DNA of 52,809 nt from Gallibacterium faecale. Its GTDB lineage: Bacteria > Pseudomonadota > Gammaproteobacteria > Enterobacterales > Pasteurellaceae. A model generated the notes under the pieces. The model searched no databases. It was not told the DNA's origin and saw only the letters and a program-made list of their open reading frames with translations. Of the stretch, positions 17,014 through 25,007 are shown in pieces. The position numbers and the translations under genes were made by a program. Location: assembly GCF_027920745.1 (NCBI RefSeq), contig NZ_JAQIBB010000013.1:1-52809 (forward strand), written 5' to 3'. Numbering within the stretch: position 1 is the first letter of the stretch; each line of letters starts with the position of its first letter.

Positions 17014-18155
17014 AACAATATGCATTAACTAATTGCGTTATCTATACTGGCTCGCAAATATTGTATGATCACGCAGTTATCATCAATGAAGACAAAATTG
17101 AAAATATAGTAAAACAGCAAGATCTGCCGGCGAATCTTCAACAAATTGATCTGAACGGCGCTAACTTATCGGCTGGCTTTATTGACCTGCAACTTAATGG
17201 TTGTGGTGGAGTAATGTTTAATGATAATTGCTCTGTTAAAACCTTAGAAATTATGCAGGCAACCAATCTCAAATCAGGGACAACTAGCTTTTTACCTACT
17301 TTTATTACTGCACCTGATGAAGAAATGAAGCACGCTATTACTGTAATGCGTGACTATTTAGCGAAGCATAAAAATCAAGCATTAGGCCTACATTTGGAAG
17401 GCCCTTATCTCAGCAAAGAGAAAAAAGGCGTCCATCGCGAGGAGTTTATTCGTGAAATTTCTGATGAAATGTTAGCATTCTTATGTGATAACGCAGAGGT
17501 TATTAGCAAAATAACTATTGCAGCAGAAAATCCAACCGCTGATTTTATTCCACAATTTATTAATAAAGGAATTATTGTTTCGATTGGTCACTCTAATGCA
17601 AGCAGTGAAGTAGCAACGCAACGTTTTGCTCAAGGTGCTACCTTTGCAACTCACCTACATAATGCAATGTCGCCGGTTTCCTCTGGTCGAAATATGGGAG
17701 TAGTGGGTGCTGTGTTAGATAATCCTAATGTTTATACTGGCATTATTGTAGATGGCTTACACGTCACTTATGGTAATGTGCGCATCGCTAAACAGTGTAA
17801 ACAAGATAAATTATGTTTAGTCTCTGATGCCACTGCCGCAGCCGGGGCAGATATTGAATCATTCCAATTTGTCGGTAAGACTGTCTATGTCCGTGATCAT
17901 AAATGTTATGATGCTAATGGCACCTTTGGCGGTTCAGCAGTCACCATGATCGAAGCCATTCAAAATTGTGTAAATGAAGTTGGTATCAATTTAGACGAAG
18001 CAATTCGTATGGCAACATTATACCCGGCAAGAGCAATTCGTGTTGATCATCAACTAGGCAGTATCGAAGCCGGTAAGATTGCAAATCTCACTGCGTTTAA
18101 CCACAAATTTGAGGTATTAGGTACCGCTGTTAATGGTAAGTGGTTATTTAATTAA
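17010..18155 (+). CDS. nagA: N-acetylglucosamine-6-phosphate deacetylase
   Basis: Amidohydrolase that removes acetate from GlcNAc-6-phosphate ahead of NagB. The 381 residues include GFIDLQLNGCGG, the metal Glu motif GLHLEGPYLS (about residue 128), metal histidines in SIGHSNAS and ATHLHNAMS, the catalytic Asp in LVSDATAAAG, and a C-terminal GSIEAGKIANLTAF strand. It overlaps nagB by 4 bp. The pair would recycle GlcNAc or sialic-acid-derived amino sugars, a common Pasteurellaceae carbon and nitrogen source; no other nag or nan genes lie in the window. Confidence 0.97.
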   Translation: MKQYALTNCVIYTGSQILYDHAVIINEDKIENIVKQQDLPANLQQIDLNGANLSAGFIDLQLNGCGGVMFNDNCSVKTLEIMQATNLKSGTTSFLPTFITAPDEEMKHAITVMRDYLAKHKNQALGLHLEGPYLSKEKKGVHREEFIREISDEMLAFLCDNAEVISKITIAAENPTADFIPQFINKGIIVSIGHSNASSEVATQRFAQGATFATHLHNAMSPVSSGRNMGVVGAVLDNPNVYTGIIVDGLHVTYGNVRIAKQCKQDKLCLVSDATAAAGADIESFQFVGKTVYVRDHKCYDANGTFGGSAVTMIEAIQNCVNEVGINLDEAIRMATLYPARAIRVDHQLGSIEAGKIANLTAFNHKFEVLGTAVNGKWLFN

Positions 18156-18169
18156 TTCTTTTCTATATA

Positions 18170-18203
18170 GATTGTGATGAATAAATCTCATCACAATCTT
18201 TCT
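18170..18203 (+). terminator. Intrinsic terminator after nagA
   Basis: An 11-bp stem, GATTGTGATGA / TCATCACAATC, with a 7-base loop, followed by TTTCTCTTTTC. Confidence 0.8.
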
Positions 18204-18311
18204 CTTTTCTATGGTTTTTCCTCTATCAATTCATTAAATTTGTAAAAAATGAACAAATTGTCTATTCTCTATGCGAACAAGCTAAAAAATCTTTTTTTCT
18301 AAAAAAAGTTG

Positions 18312-18340
18312 TTGACGAGGATAGGATATATCAGCATAAT
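18312..18340 (+). promoter_or_regulatory. tRNA operon promoter
   Basis: TTGACG (18312-18317), exactly 17 bp, then CATAAT (18335-18340). The GC-rich discriminator TAGCGCCGC follows, as expected for a stringently controlled stable-RNA promoter. The first tRNA begins 20 bp after the -10. Confidence 0.85.
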
Positions 18341-18359
18341 TAGCGCCGCAAAAGCAAAT

Positions 18360-18436
18360 GGCTATGTAGCTCAGTTGGTTAGAGCACAACACTCATAATG
18401 TTGGGGTCACAGGTTCGAATCCCGTCATAGCCACCA
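18360..18436 (+). tRNA. tRNA-Met (CAT), elongator type
   Basis: A 77-nt cloverleaf with acceptor GGCTATG / CATAGCC, anticodon loop CTCATAA (anticodon CAT), T-loop TTCGAAT and an encoded CCA. It is close to the E. coli metT/metU elongator tRNA rather than the initiator. First gene of a Met-Leu-Gln-Gln operon, the same order as the start of the E. coli metT operon. Confidence 0.97.
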
Positions 18437-18440
18437 GTTA

Positions 18441-18525
18441 GCGGGAATGGCGAAATTGGTAGACGCACCAGATTTAGGTTCTGGCGCCGTGAGGTGTGTG
18501 GGTTCAAGTCCCTCTTCCCGCACCA
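18441..18525 (+). tRNA. tRNA-Leu (TAG)
   Basis: An 85-nt class II tRNA with acceptor GCGGGAA / TTCCCGC, anticodon stem CCAGA / TCTGG around loop TTTAGGT (anticodon TAG), a long variable arm and an encoded CCA. Only 4 bp separate it from tRNA-Met. Confidence 0.97.
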
Positions 18526-18534
18526 TTTTAAAGT

Positions 18535-18609
18535 TGGGGTATCGCCAAGCGGTAAGGCACCGGGTTTTGATCTCGGCATCCCTAGGTTCGAATCCTAGTA
18601 CCCCAGCCA
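18535..18609 (+). tRNA. tRNA-Gln (TTG), copy 1
   Basis: A 75-nt cloverleaf with acceptor TGGGGTA / TACCCCA, anticodon TTG in loop TTTTGAT and an encoded CCA. It differs from the second copy by one base, in the variable region (CATCC here, CATTC in copy 2). Confidence 0.97.
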
Positions 18610-18641
18610 TCTTCTTAAATCTACTTTTATTATATTCCTGT

Positions 18642-18716
18642 TGGGGTATCGCCAAGCGGTAAGGCACCGGGTTTTGATCTCGGCATTCCTAGGTTCGAAT
18701 CCTAGTACCCCAGCCA
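18642..18716 (+). tRNA. tRNA-Gln (TTG), copy 2
   Basis: Near-identical to copy 1, with one C-to-T change in the variable region. It is separated from copy 1 by a 32-bp AT-rich spacer. T-rich sequence without a clear hairpin follows the CCA. Confidence 0.97.
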
Positions 18717-18750
18717 TCTTTCTTTTCTTAACTCTTTTTCTTGTTTTTAA

Positions 18751-19566
18751 TTACATCATTTCTGGATCTGGATATTGATATACAAAGTCTAAGTCTTGGC
18801 AAATTTTATCCGCTGAGATGATACGTTCCATTGGTTCACTTTCCTCTGCAAATTGTGGTAATGGCAATGCTAATTTTTCTGCTGCCTTTGTATAATACTC
18901 AGCTTTTAATGGGTGGATCGGTGCCGCTAAATTATAACGTCGGTGATATGAAGGGGTTTCTAATAATAGCTGAATCGCGCGTAAACAATCTGTTAAATGC
19001 ACCAAATTAATGGTTTGTTGAGCGCCTTGAATATTTTGTTTACCTGATAAATGATGTACTGGATGTCTATCTTCACCCACTAAGCCTGCAAAACGAATAA
19101 TATCCACATCAATATCTTGCAATTCCCATAATCGTTGTTCAATCTCTAATAACGCCTTACCAACATCTGAAGTAGGATGTGGTAAATAATCTTCATCAAA
19201 AACACCAGAAATCATTGGATAAACCGAAGTTGAACTAATGAAAATAATATGTTGCACATTGTGTAATAATGCTTCGGTAAGCAGATTTTCAACACTAAGA
19301 ACGTAATTATTGAGGTCAAAAAAATATTCACTTGGGGGGATGTTAATGATCAGGCTATCTACACTTAATAAAGCTTCTAAATCGTCAGGATCAGCATTAA
19401 TCATAGGGGTTAGTTCCAGATAATAACTCTCAACGCGCTGTAACCGCATCTGCTCCACGCCTTCATGCGTTCGCTTACTTCCCTTCACTTCCCAACCTAG
19501 ACTTTGTAAATAACGTGCAAGAGGGAAACCTAACCAGCCTAATCCAACGATTGCCACACTTTTCAT
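18751..19566 (-). CDS. NAD(P)-dependent epimerase/reductase-like protein (YeeZ family)
   Basis: Extended-SDR-like Rossmann protein of 271 residues. It opens MKSVAIVGLGWLGFPLARYL (GxGxxG nucleotide-binding motif), followed by SLIINIPPSEYF, the strand FISSTSVYP (Ser/Tyr region near residue 115-120), the Asp/Glu-rich FDEDYLPHP and DIIRFAGLVGEDRHP. It resembles E. coli YeeZ, whose substrate is not known to me. It is transcribed towards the tRNA operon with its stop 34 bp from tRNA-Gln, and diverges from the cytochrome b561 gene. Confidence 0.8.
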   Translation of the reverse strand: MKSVAIVGLGWLGFPLARYLQSLGWEVKGSKRTHEGVEQMRLQRVESYYLELTPMINADPDDLEALLSVDSLIINIPPSEYFFDLNNYVLSVENLLTEALLHNVQHIIFISSTSVYPMISGVFDEDYLPHPTSDVGKALLEIEQRLWELQDIDVDIIRFAGLVGEDRHPVHHLSGKQNIQGAQQTINLVHLTDCLRAIQLLLETPSYHRRYNLAAPIHPLKAEYYTKAAEKLALPLPQFAEESEPMERIISADKICQDLDFVYQYPDPEMM

Positions 19567-19679
19567 ACTTGTTTTATCCAGCGTTTATCTTCAAAATAGT
19601 TTCTCATTTTCTCCTCATTCTAAGACAATAAAATGAAATCACAAGCGATTATGTTTGTTATCACTACTAGGAGCTTTCT

Positions 19680-20219
19680 ATGCCATCAAAATACCCAACA
19701 CTTCAAATTTTCTTACATTGGCTATCCTTACTTTTCGTGTTAATTACCTATTTCAGCATTCAAGCCCAAGATTTAGATCTTACTTTGGATTGGTATGATT
19801 TAATGGTGAATACACACTATACCTTTGGTATTTGTGTCTGGGGAATTATCTTCGTTCGCCTTATTGTTCGTCATCTTTATTTAAAACAGACACCAGCAAT
19901 TACACCAACGCCACCAGTATGGCAAACTAAACTTGCCCACTACGTCCATTTAGCTTTATATCTTTTCTTTATTTTAATTCCAATTTTTGGCGCCTTAACT
20001 GTATTAAATAAAGGAAGTGATCTCACTTTTGCGAATTACCCAATTATTGCTGGTTTTAATCCCAATCCAGAAACAGCGCATACCTTAAAGGAAATCCATG
20101 AAACATTAGTTAATATCGCTATGGCTTTGGTCGTTTTACACGCTATCGCAGCATTATTCCATCACTATATCGTCAAAGATAATACCTTATTAAGAATGAT
20201 GCCTCACAAATCTAAATAA
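19680..20219 (+). CDS. Cytochrome b561 family protein
   Basis: Di-haem inner-membrane electron carrier of the bacterial CybB/YodB type, proposed to oxidise quinol or pass electrons to oxygen or superoxide. The 179 residues form four membrane helices. Candidate haem-ligand histidines are in IFLHWLSLLF (helix 1), NTHYTFG (helix 2), and VVLHAIAALFHHYI (helix 4). It ends in a basic tail. The start ATG at 19680 follows AGGAGC. It is followed by its own terminator. Confidence 0.88.
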   Translation: MPSKYPTLQIFLHWLSLLFVLITYFSIQAQDLDLTLDWYDLMVNTHYTFGICVWGIIFVRLIVRHLYLKQTPAITPTPPVWQTKLAHYVHLALYLFFILIPIFGALTVLNKGSDLTFANYPIIAGFNPNPETAHTLKEIHETLVNIAMALVVLHAIAALFHHYIVKDNTLLRMMPHKSK

Positions 20220-20236
20220 ATTCCTTTAGTAAAATT

Positions 20237-20280
20237 GAGCGAACAATAAACAACTACCCGTTTTTATCGTTCGCTTTCTC
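20237..20280 (+). terminator. Terminator after cytochrome b561 gene
   Basis: A 13-bp stem AGCGAACAATAAA / TTTATCGTTCGCT with one mismatch, closed by a loop of about 12 bases and followed by TTCTC. It just precedes the tig promoter. Confidence 0.65.
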
Positions 20281-20308
20281 GACATATTACTTATGAATAA
20301 GCTATAAT
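20279..20308 (+). promoter_or_regulatory. Probable tig promoter
   Basis: TCGACA (20279-20284), an 18-bp spacer, then TATAAT (20303-20308). The predicted leader before tig is about 105 nt. It is AT-rich and contains a possible TCGG/CCGA stem around 20375-20392. Confidence 0.6.
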
Positions 20309-20419
20309 CGGGCGTTCAATTTTTTAATACACTCGTATTATTGTACACAATCAATAATTATCTTTTGCGTGTTCGGTAGATAGGTTGCCGAGTACAATCA
20401 TTTTTTTGAGGTAGCATAA

Positions 20420-21721
20420 ATGCAAATTTCAGTAGAAACAACTCAAGGATTAGAACGCCGTATTAGCATTACCGTACCGGCAGATGTAATCGAACAAGCT
20501 GTTCGTGAAGAATTAAAAAGAGTAGCAAAAACTGCTCGTATTGATGGTTTCCGTAAAGGAAAAGTACCACCTAGCATTATCGAAAAACGTTTCGGCGCAT
20601 CTGCTCGTCAAGACGTATTAGCTGATGTGATGCAACGTCATTTCTTCGATGCTATCATCCAAGAAAAAATTGACTTAGCAAGCCGTCCAACATTTGCACC
20701 AGAACAATATAAAGTAGGTGAAGACCTTACTTTCTCTGCAACTTTTGAAGTTTATCCAGAAGTTGAAATTAAAGGTTTAGAAAATATCAAAGTAGAAAAA
20801 CCAGTTGTTAAAATCACTGATGCTGATGTAGATAAAATGGTTGATACTCTACGTAAACAACAAGCAACTTGGGAAGAAAAAGCGGAAGCTGCACAAGCAG
20901 ATAGCCGTGTAACTATCGATTTTGTTGGCACCATTGATGGTGAAGAATTCGAAGGCGGTAAAGCAACTGACTTCGTATTATTCATGGGTCAAGGTCGTAT
21001 GATTCCTGGTTTTGAAGATGGAATTGTTGGCCACAAAGCTGGCGAACAATTTGATGTTGATGTTACTTTCCCAGAAGAATATCACGCCGAAAACTTAAAA
21101 GGTAAACCAGCGAAATTTGCAATTACTTTGAAGAAAGTAGAAGTCATGGTATTACCAGAACTTACTGATGAATTTGTTGCTAAATTTGGTCCAAACACTA
21201 AAACAGTTGCTGACCTCCGCAATGAGATCGTGAAAAATATGCAACGTGAACTTGATAATGCAGTAACAGCAAACATCAAAACTCAAGTATTAGATGGTTT
21301 AATTGAGCAAAACGATATTGATGTACCAAGCTCTGCAGTTGATCAAGAAGTTGATGTATTACGTCAACAAGCTGCACAACGTTTCGGTGGTAATGCACAA
21401 CAAGCATTAGAATTACCACGTGAAATCTTTGAAGAACAAGCTAAACGTCGTGTTAAAGTTGGTTTGTTACTTAGCAAAGTCATTTCAAGCAACGAATTAA
21501 AAGTGGATGAAGATCGTGTGAAAGCAATGATTGCAAGTATTGCTTCTGCATACGAACAACCACAAGAAGTTGTTGATTACTACAGCCAAAACAAAGAACT
21601 TTCTAACAACATCCGTAATGTTGTTTTAGAAGAACAAGCTGTTGATGTAATTCTTGAGAAAGCACAAGTATCTGAAGTTGAAAAATCTTTTGACGACATT
21701 ATGAACGCACCTCGTGCATAA
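20420..21721 (+). CDS. tig: Trigger factor (ribosome-associated chaperone and prolyl isomerase)
   Basis: First chaperone met by nascent chains at the ribosome exit tunnel. The 433 residues have the expected order: ribosome-binding N-domain with GFRKGKVPPSI (about residues 43-53), an FKBP-like PPIase domain (about 150-245; TIDFVGTIDGEEFEGG, MIPGFEDGIVGHKAGE), and a helical C-terminal chaperone domain. It is upstream of clpP-clpX, the usual gammaproteobacterial order, but a strong hairpin separates it from clpP. Confidence 0.97.
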   Translation: MQISVETTQGLERRISITVPADVIEQAVREELKRVAKTARIDGFRKGKVPPSIIEKRFGASARQDVLADVMQRHFFDAIIQEKIDLASRPTFAPEQYKVGEDLTFSATFEVYPEVEIKGLENIKVEKPVVKITDADVDKMVDTLRKQQATWEEKAEAAQADSRVTIDFVGTIDGEEFEGGKATDFVLFMGQGRMIPGFEDGIVGHKAGEQFDVDVTFPEEYHAENLKGKPAKFAITLKKVEVMVLPELTDEFVAKFGPNTKTVADLRNEIVKNMQRELDNAVTANIKTQVLDGLIEQNDIDVPSSAVDQEVDVLRQQAAQRFGGNAQQALELPREIFEEQAKRRVKVGLLLSKVISSNELKVDEDRVKAMIASIASAYEQPQEVVDYYSQNKELSNNIRNVVLEEQAVDVILEKAQVSEVEKSFDDIMNAPRA

Positions 21722-21753
21722 TTCAGTCGAAATTAATCTTCATTCAAGCTATT

Positions 21754-21788
21754 AAGTGCGGTTATTCTAGACCGCACTTTTTCTATTT
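21754..21788 (+). terminator. tig terminator built from two inverted uptake signal cores
   Basis: AAGTGCGGT (21754-21762) and its exact complement ACCGCACTT (21771-21779) form a 9-bp stem around TATTCTAG, followed by TTTCTATTTTT. This is the paired-uptake-sequence terminator known from Haemophilus relatives. It separates tig from clpP. Confidence 0.9.
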
Positions 21789-21833
21789 TTAATTGCTGCC
21801 TCATTCTGAGGTTTGCTGACAACAGGAGAAAAT

Positions 21834-22421
21834 ATGGCATTGGTCCCTATGGTTATCGAACAAACTTCACGTGGTGAACGCTCGTTCGATATTTATTCTC
21901 GATTACTTAAAGAACGTGTTATTTTTTTAACTGGCGAAGTAGAAGATAATATGGCAAACCTTATCGTTGCCCAATTATTATTCTTAGAATCAGAAAACCC
22001 AGATCAAGATATTAATCTCTATATCAACTCCCCTGGTGGTTCCGTCACAGCAGGCATGGCAATTTACGACACGATGCAATTTATCAAACCTGATGTACGT
22101 ACTCTCTGTATCGGTCAGGCTTGTTCAATGGGAGCCTTCCTTCTTGCCGGTGGTGCAGCAGGTAAACGTTTTGCTTTACCACATTCTCGTGTGATGATTC
22201 ACCAACCATTAGGTGGTTTTAGAGGTCAAGCATCTGATATTCAAATTCATGCACAAGAGATCTTAAAAATTAAGGAAACCTTAAATCAACGCCTAGCTTT
22301 CCATACCGGTCAGCCATTAGAGGTTATCGAAAAAGATACTGATCGTGATAACTTTATGTCAGCGGAAGCTGCCAAAGCTTATGGCTTGATTGATACTGTA
22401 TTAACTCATCGCGATCAATAA
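21834..22421 (+). CDS. clpP: ATP-dependent Clp protease proteolytic subunit
   Basis: Serine protease that forms the double heptamer of ClpXP/ClpAP. The start is the ATG at 21834 (MALVPMVIEQT) behind AGGAGA; the frame is open 7 codons further up without support. The product is 195 residues. The catalytic triad is visible as S98 in GQACSMGAFLLAGG, H123 in HSRVMIHQPLGG and an Asp at about 172 in EKDTDRDNFM. INSPGGSVTAG forms the oxyanion and handle region. clpX starts 11 bp after the stop. Confidence 0.97.
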   Translation: MALVPMVIEQTSRGERSFDIYSRLLKERVIFLTGEVEDNMANLIVAQLLFLESENPDQDINLYINSPGGSVTAGMAIYDTMQFIKPDVRTLCIGQACSMGAFLLAGGAAGKRFALPHSRVMIHQPLGGFRGQASDIQIHAQEILKIKETLNQRLAFHTGQPLEVIEKDTDRDNFMSAEAAKAYGLIDTVLTHRDQ

Positions 22422-22432
22422 GTGAGTAAAGT

Positions 22433-23683
22433 ATGTCAGATAAACCAGAAAATAATGAAAAATTCTACTGTTCTCTTTGTGGTAAAGAAAAACATGAAGT
22501 AGAAAAATTAATTGCTGGCGTTTCAGGCTATATCTGTAATGAATGTGTAGAAACCTGCCACGACTTATTGTCCGATGAAGCAAATTCAGCCGCAGAAGAA
22601 GAATCATCAGATCAAACTGAATCAGATGCAATTCCTACTCCGCACGAAATTCGTGCCCATTTAGATAATTATGTCATTGGACAGGATCAAGCAAAAAAGA
22701 CCCTAGCTGTTGCAGTCTATAACCACTATAAACGTTTACGCAGTAATGAAAGCGATCTTGATGTTGAACTTGGCAAAAGTAATATTTTATTAATTGGACC
22801 AACTGGAAGTGGGAAAACATTCTTAGCCCAAACGCTAGCTCGCCAGCTCAATGTTCCTTTTGCGATTGCCGATGCAACAACATTAACTGAAGCTGGTTAT
22901 GTAGGCGAAGATGTAGAAAATATTATCCAACGCCTTTTACAAAACTGTGAATACGATACAGATAAAGCAGAGAGAGGCATTATCTATATTGATGAAATTG
23001 ATAAGATTTCACGTAAATCAGAAAATCCATCAATTACTCGTGATGTCTCAGGTGAAGGTGTGCAACAAGCCTTATTAAAATTAATTGAGGGAACAGTTGC
23101 TTCTGTACCACCACAAGGCGGTCGTAAACATCCACAACAAGAGTTTTTAAAAGTAGATACCTCAAAAATTCTATTTATCTGTGGTGGGGCATTTGCTGGA
23201 CTTGATAAGATTATCGGTAAACGAACTCACAAAGATCGTGGAATTGGTTTTAGTGCTGAAGTCAATAGCAAACAAGATGAGCAAAATATTACTGAACTCT
23301 TCGCTCAAGTTGAAACAGAAGACTTAATTAAATTCGGTTTAATTCCTGAATTTGTCGGACGCTTACCAGTAATAGCAACCTTAGCGGAATTAGATGAAGA
23401 AGCATTAATCAATATTCTTACCGTACCGAAAAATGCATTAATTAAGCAATATCAAGCGCTATTTAAACTCGAAAATGTAGAACTTGAGTTTTCACCAGAA
23501 GCCTTAAAAGCGATTGCACAAAAAGCATTAGCACGTAAAACAGGAGCACGTGGTTTACGTTCTATTGTGGAAAATATCTTACTCGATACTATGTATGATC
23601 TTCCGTCTTTAACTGGCTTAAAGAAAGTAGTAATTGATCAAGATGTGATTGAGAATAAGTCATTACCGAAATTAGAGTATTAA
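22433..23683 (+). CDS. clpX: ATP-dependent Clp protease ATPase subunit ClpX
   Basis: AAA+ unfoldase partner of ClpP. The 416 residues contain an N-terminal C4 zinc-binding domain (CSLCGK ... CNECVETC, about residues 13-42), Walker A GPTGSGKT (about 122), Walker B IIYIDEIDKI, the pore loop region around GYVGEDVE, the ClpP-docking IGF loop in DRGIGFSAEV, and a C-terminal sensor-2 domain (KTGARGLRSIVE). It forms an operon with clpP; a terminator follows. Confidence 0.97.
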   Translation: MSDKPENNEKFYCSLCGKEKHEVEKLIAGVSGYICNECVETCHDLLSDEANSAAEEESSDQTESDAIPTPHEIRAHLDNYVIGQDQAKKTLAVAVYNHYKRLRSNESDLDVELGKSNILLIGPTGSGKTFLAQTLARQLNVPFAIADATTLTEAGYVGEDVENIIQRLLQNCEYDTDKAERGIIYIDEIDKISRKSENPSITRDVSGEGVQQALLKLIEGTVASVPPQGGRKHPQQEFLKVDTSKILFICGGAFAGLDKIIGKRTHKDRGIGFSAEVNSKQDEQNITELFAQVETEDLIKFGLIPEFVGRLPVIATLAELDEEALINILTVPKNALIKQYQALFKLENVELEFSPEALKAIAQKALARKTGARGLRSIVENILLDTMYDLPSLTGLKKVVIDQDVIENKSLPKLEY

Positions 23684-23686
23684 TTT

Positions 23687-23719
23687 AAAGTGGGGAAATT
23701 ACCCCACTTTATCATTTTT
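23687..23719 (+). terminator. Terminator after clpX
   Basis: A 9-bp stem AAAGTGGGG / CCCCACTTT, loop AAATTA, followed by ATCATTTTT. Confidence 0.85.
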
Positions 23720-23925
23720 GTAGTGACAGGAATGCTCTCTGTTATATCAACAATTCTTATTAAAAAGAACCTTACATATCAAAAATAGACATATCCCTTT
23801 ATATACTCAATTTAATATCTATCATAAATGACACATTTTGATGATTTCTCAAGTCTTTTCATAGAGAAGAAAAGTATATTTTAGATCAGAATATATATCC
23901 TATTTAATAAACATTTGGATTTAAT

Positions 23926-24879
23926 ATGAATAAGAAATTTATTAATTTACCAATTAGTTATTTCAGTATTACCTTAGGGCTATTTGCTTTAGGTCTCGCT
24001 TGGAAACAATTTGAACAAAGTAAGCAATTATCAAATATTATATCGTCTAGCCTATTAGCTAGCACATCAATTATATGGTTCCTATTTATCTTACTTTACT
24101 TAATTAAGATCATTGCTCGACAAGAAAGTGTAAAAAATGAATTCTTAAATCAAATTCAGTGTTGTTTTTTTAGTCTTTTACCTATAACACTACTATTATT
24201 TAGTTTAAGCATAAAACCTTTTATTTTACCCAGTATATCTACTAGTCTAATTTTTATTGGCACAATCTTACAACTAGCATTTTCTACTTACCGTGCCGCT
24301 GGATTATGGAAAGGTAATCATCCTTTTGACGCCACCACACCTATCCTCTATTTACCCACTGTTGCCGCCAATTTTGTTAGTGCTATCGCCTTAACTTCAT
24401 TAAGTTTAACCCAATATGCAGTAATCTTTTTTGGTATGGGAATGATTTCTTGGATTACATTAGAACCTGCAATTTTACAACGCCTACGCAATAGTTCTAG
24501 TATTGAAGAAGGTTTACGCCCAACATTAGGGATTCAACTCGCTCCGGCTTTCGTTGCTGCCAATACTTACTTACACATTGTTGATGGTCATATAGATTAT
24601 TTCGTTCTCGCCATTATTGGCTATGGTATGTTACAGCTATTATTTTTATTTCGTTTACTACCCTGGATTATAAACAATAGCTTTAAAATTTCACTGTGGG
24701 CATTTTCATTTGGTGCAGCAGCAATGGCAACAGTTGGAGTCTATCTAATACATACTACCGAATTTCAACTAGATATACTTGGCTATTTATTTTTTATTTT
24801 AGGGAATATCATTATAATATTTTTAACTTTAGGTACATTAAAACAGATTATTATAGGAAAATTCTTTCCTATTCAATAG
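23926..24879 (+). CDS. tehA: TehA-type tellurite resistance / SLAC1-family channel
   Basis: Inner-membrane protein of the TehA/SLAC1 anion-channel fold with ten predicted helices in 317 residues. It aligns along its length with H. influenzae TehA. Shared stretches are TLGLFALGLAWKQFE (helix 1), FYLPTVAANF-like LYLPTVAANFVSAIAL, FFGMGMISWITLEP, and SLWAFSFGAAAMA, which carries the gating phenylalanine of the family. In TehA the native role is uncertain; tellurite resistance is seen on overexpression. The TehB methyltransferase is not adjacent. The gene is AT-rich relative to clpPX. The 242-bp gap upstream shows no other gene. Confidence 0.85.
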   Translation: MNKKFINLPISYFSITLGLFALGLAWKQFEQSKQLSNIISSSLLASTSIIWFLFILLYLIKIIARQESVKNEFLNQIQCCFFSLLPITLLLFSLSIKPFILPSISTSLIFIGTILQLAFSTYRAAGLWKGNHPFDATTPILYLPTVAANFVSAIALTSLSLTQYAVIFFGMGMISWITLEPAILQRLRNSSSIEEGLRPTLGIQLAPAFVAANTYLHIVDGHIDYFVLAIIGYGMLQLLFLFRLLPWIINNSFKISLWAFSFGAAAMATVGVYLIHTTEFQLDILGYLFFILGNIIIIFLTLGTLKQIIIGKFFPIQ

Positions 24880-24880
24880 A

Positions 24881-24910
24881 AAAATGCGGTTCTTATACCG
24901 CATTTTTTAT
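24881..24910 (+). terminator. Terminator after tehA
   Basis: A 10-bp stem AAAATGCGGT / ACCGCATTTT, loop TCTTAT, with a following T-run. Its arms are one base away from the uptake core (AAATGCGGT instead of AAGTGCGGT), perhaps a decayed uptake-sequence pair. Confidence 0.85.
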
Positions 24911-24960
24911 AATTAAAAAATAACTACCTTGATTATTTACTTAAGTTTTGTCATTACCTG

Positions 24961-24995
24961 AAAATAGCCTAACTCATTGAATTAGGCTATTTTTC
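24961..24995. terminator. Terminator after yidE
   Basis: A 12-bp stem AAAATAGCCTAA / TTAGGCTATTTT with a 9-base loop. It is flanked by A and T runs, so it can act on both strands. It lies 13 bp beyond the yidE stop. Confidence 0.8.
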
Positions 24996-25007
24996 ATCAG
25001 AACTATT

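Noticed and set aside
18246..18310. A-rich and T-rich stretches before the tRNA promoter as an attachment site or mobile-element scar
   Set aside because: No duplicated tRNA 3' end, integrase or element boundary is visible; they look like upstream-element sequence.
18379..18667. Three open frames across the tRNA cluster
   Set aside because: They are translations of tRNA genes and share the repetitive peptides expected from tRNA sequence.
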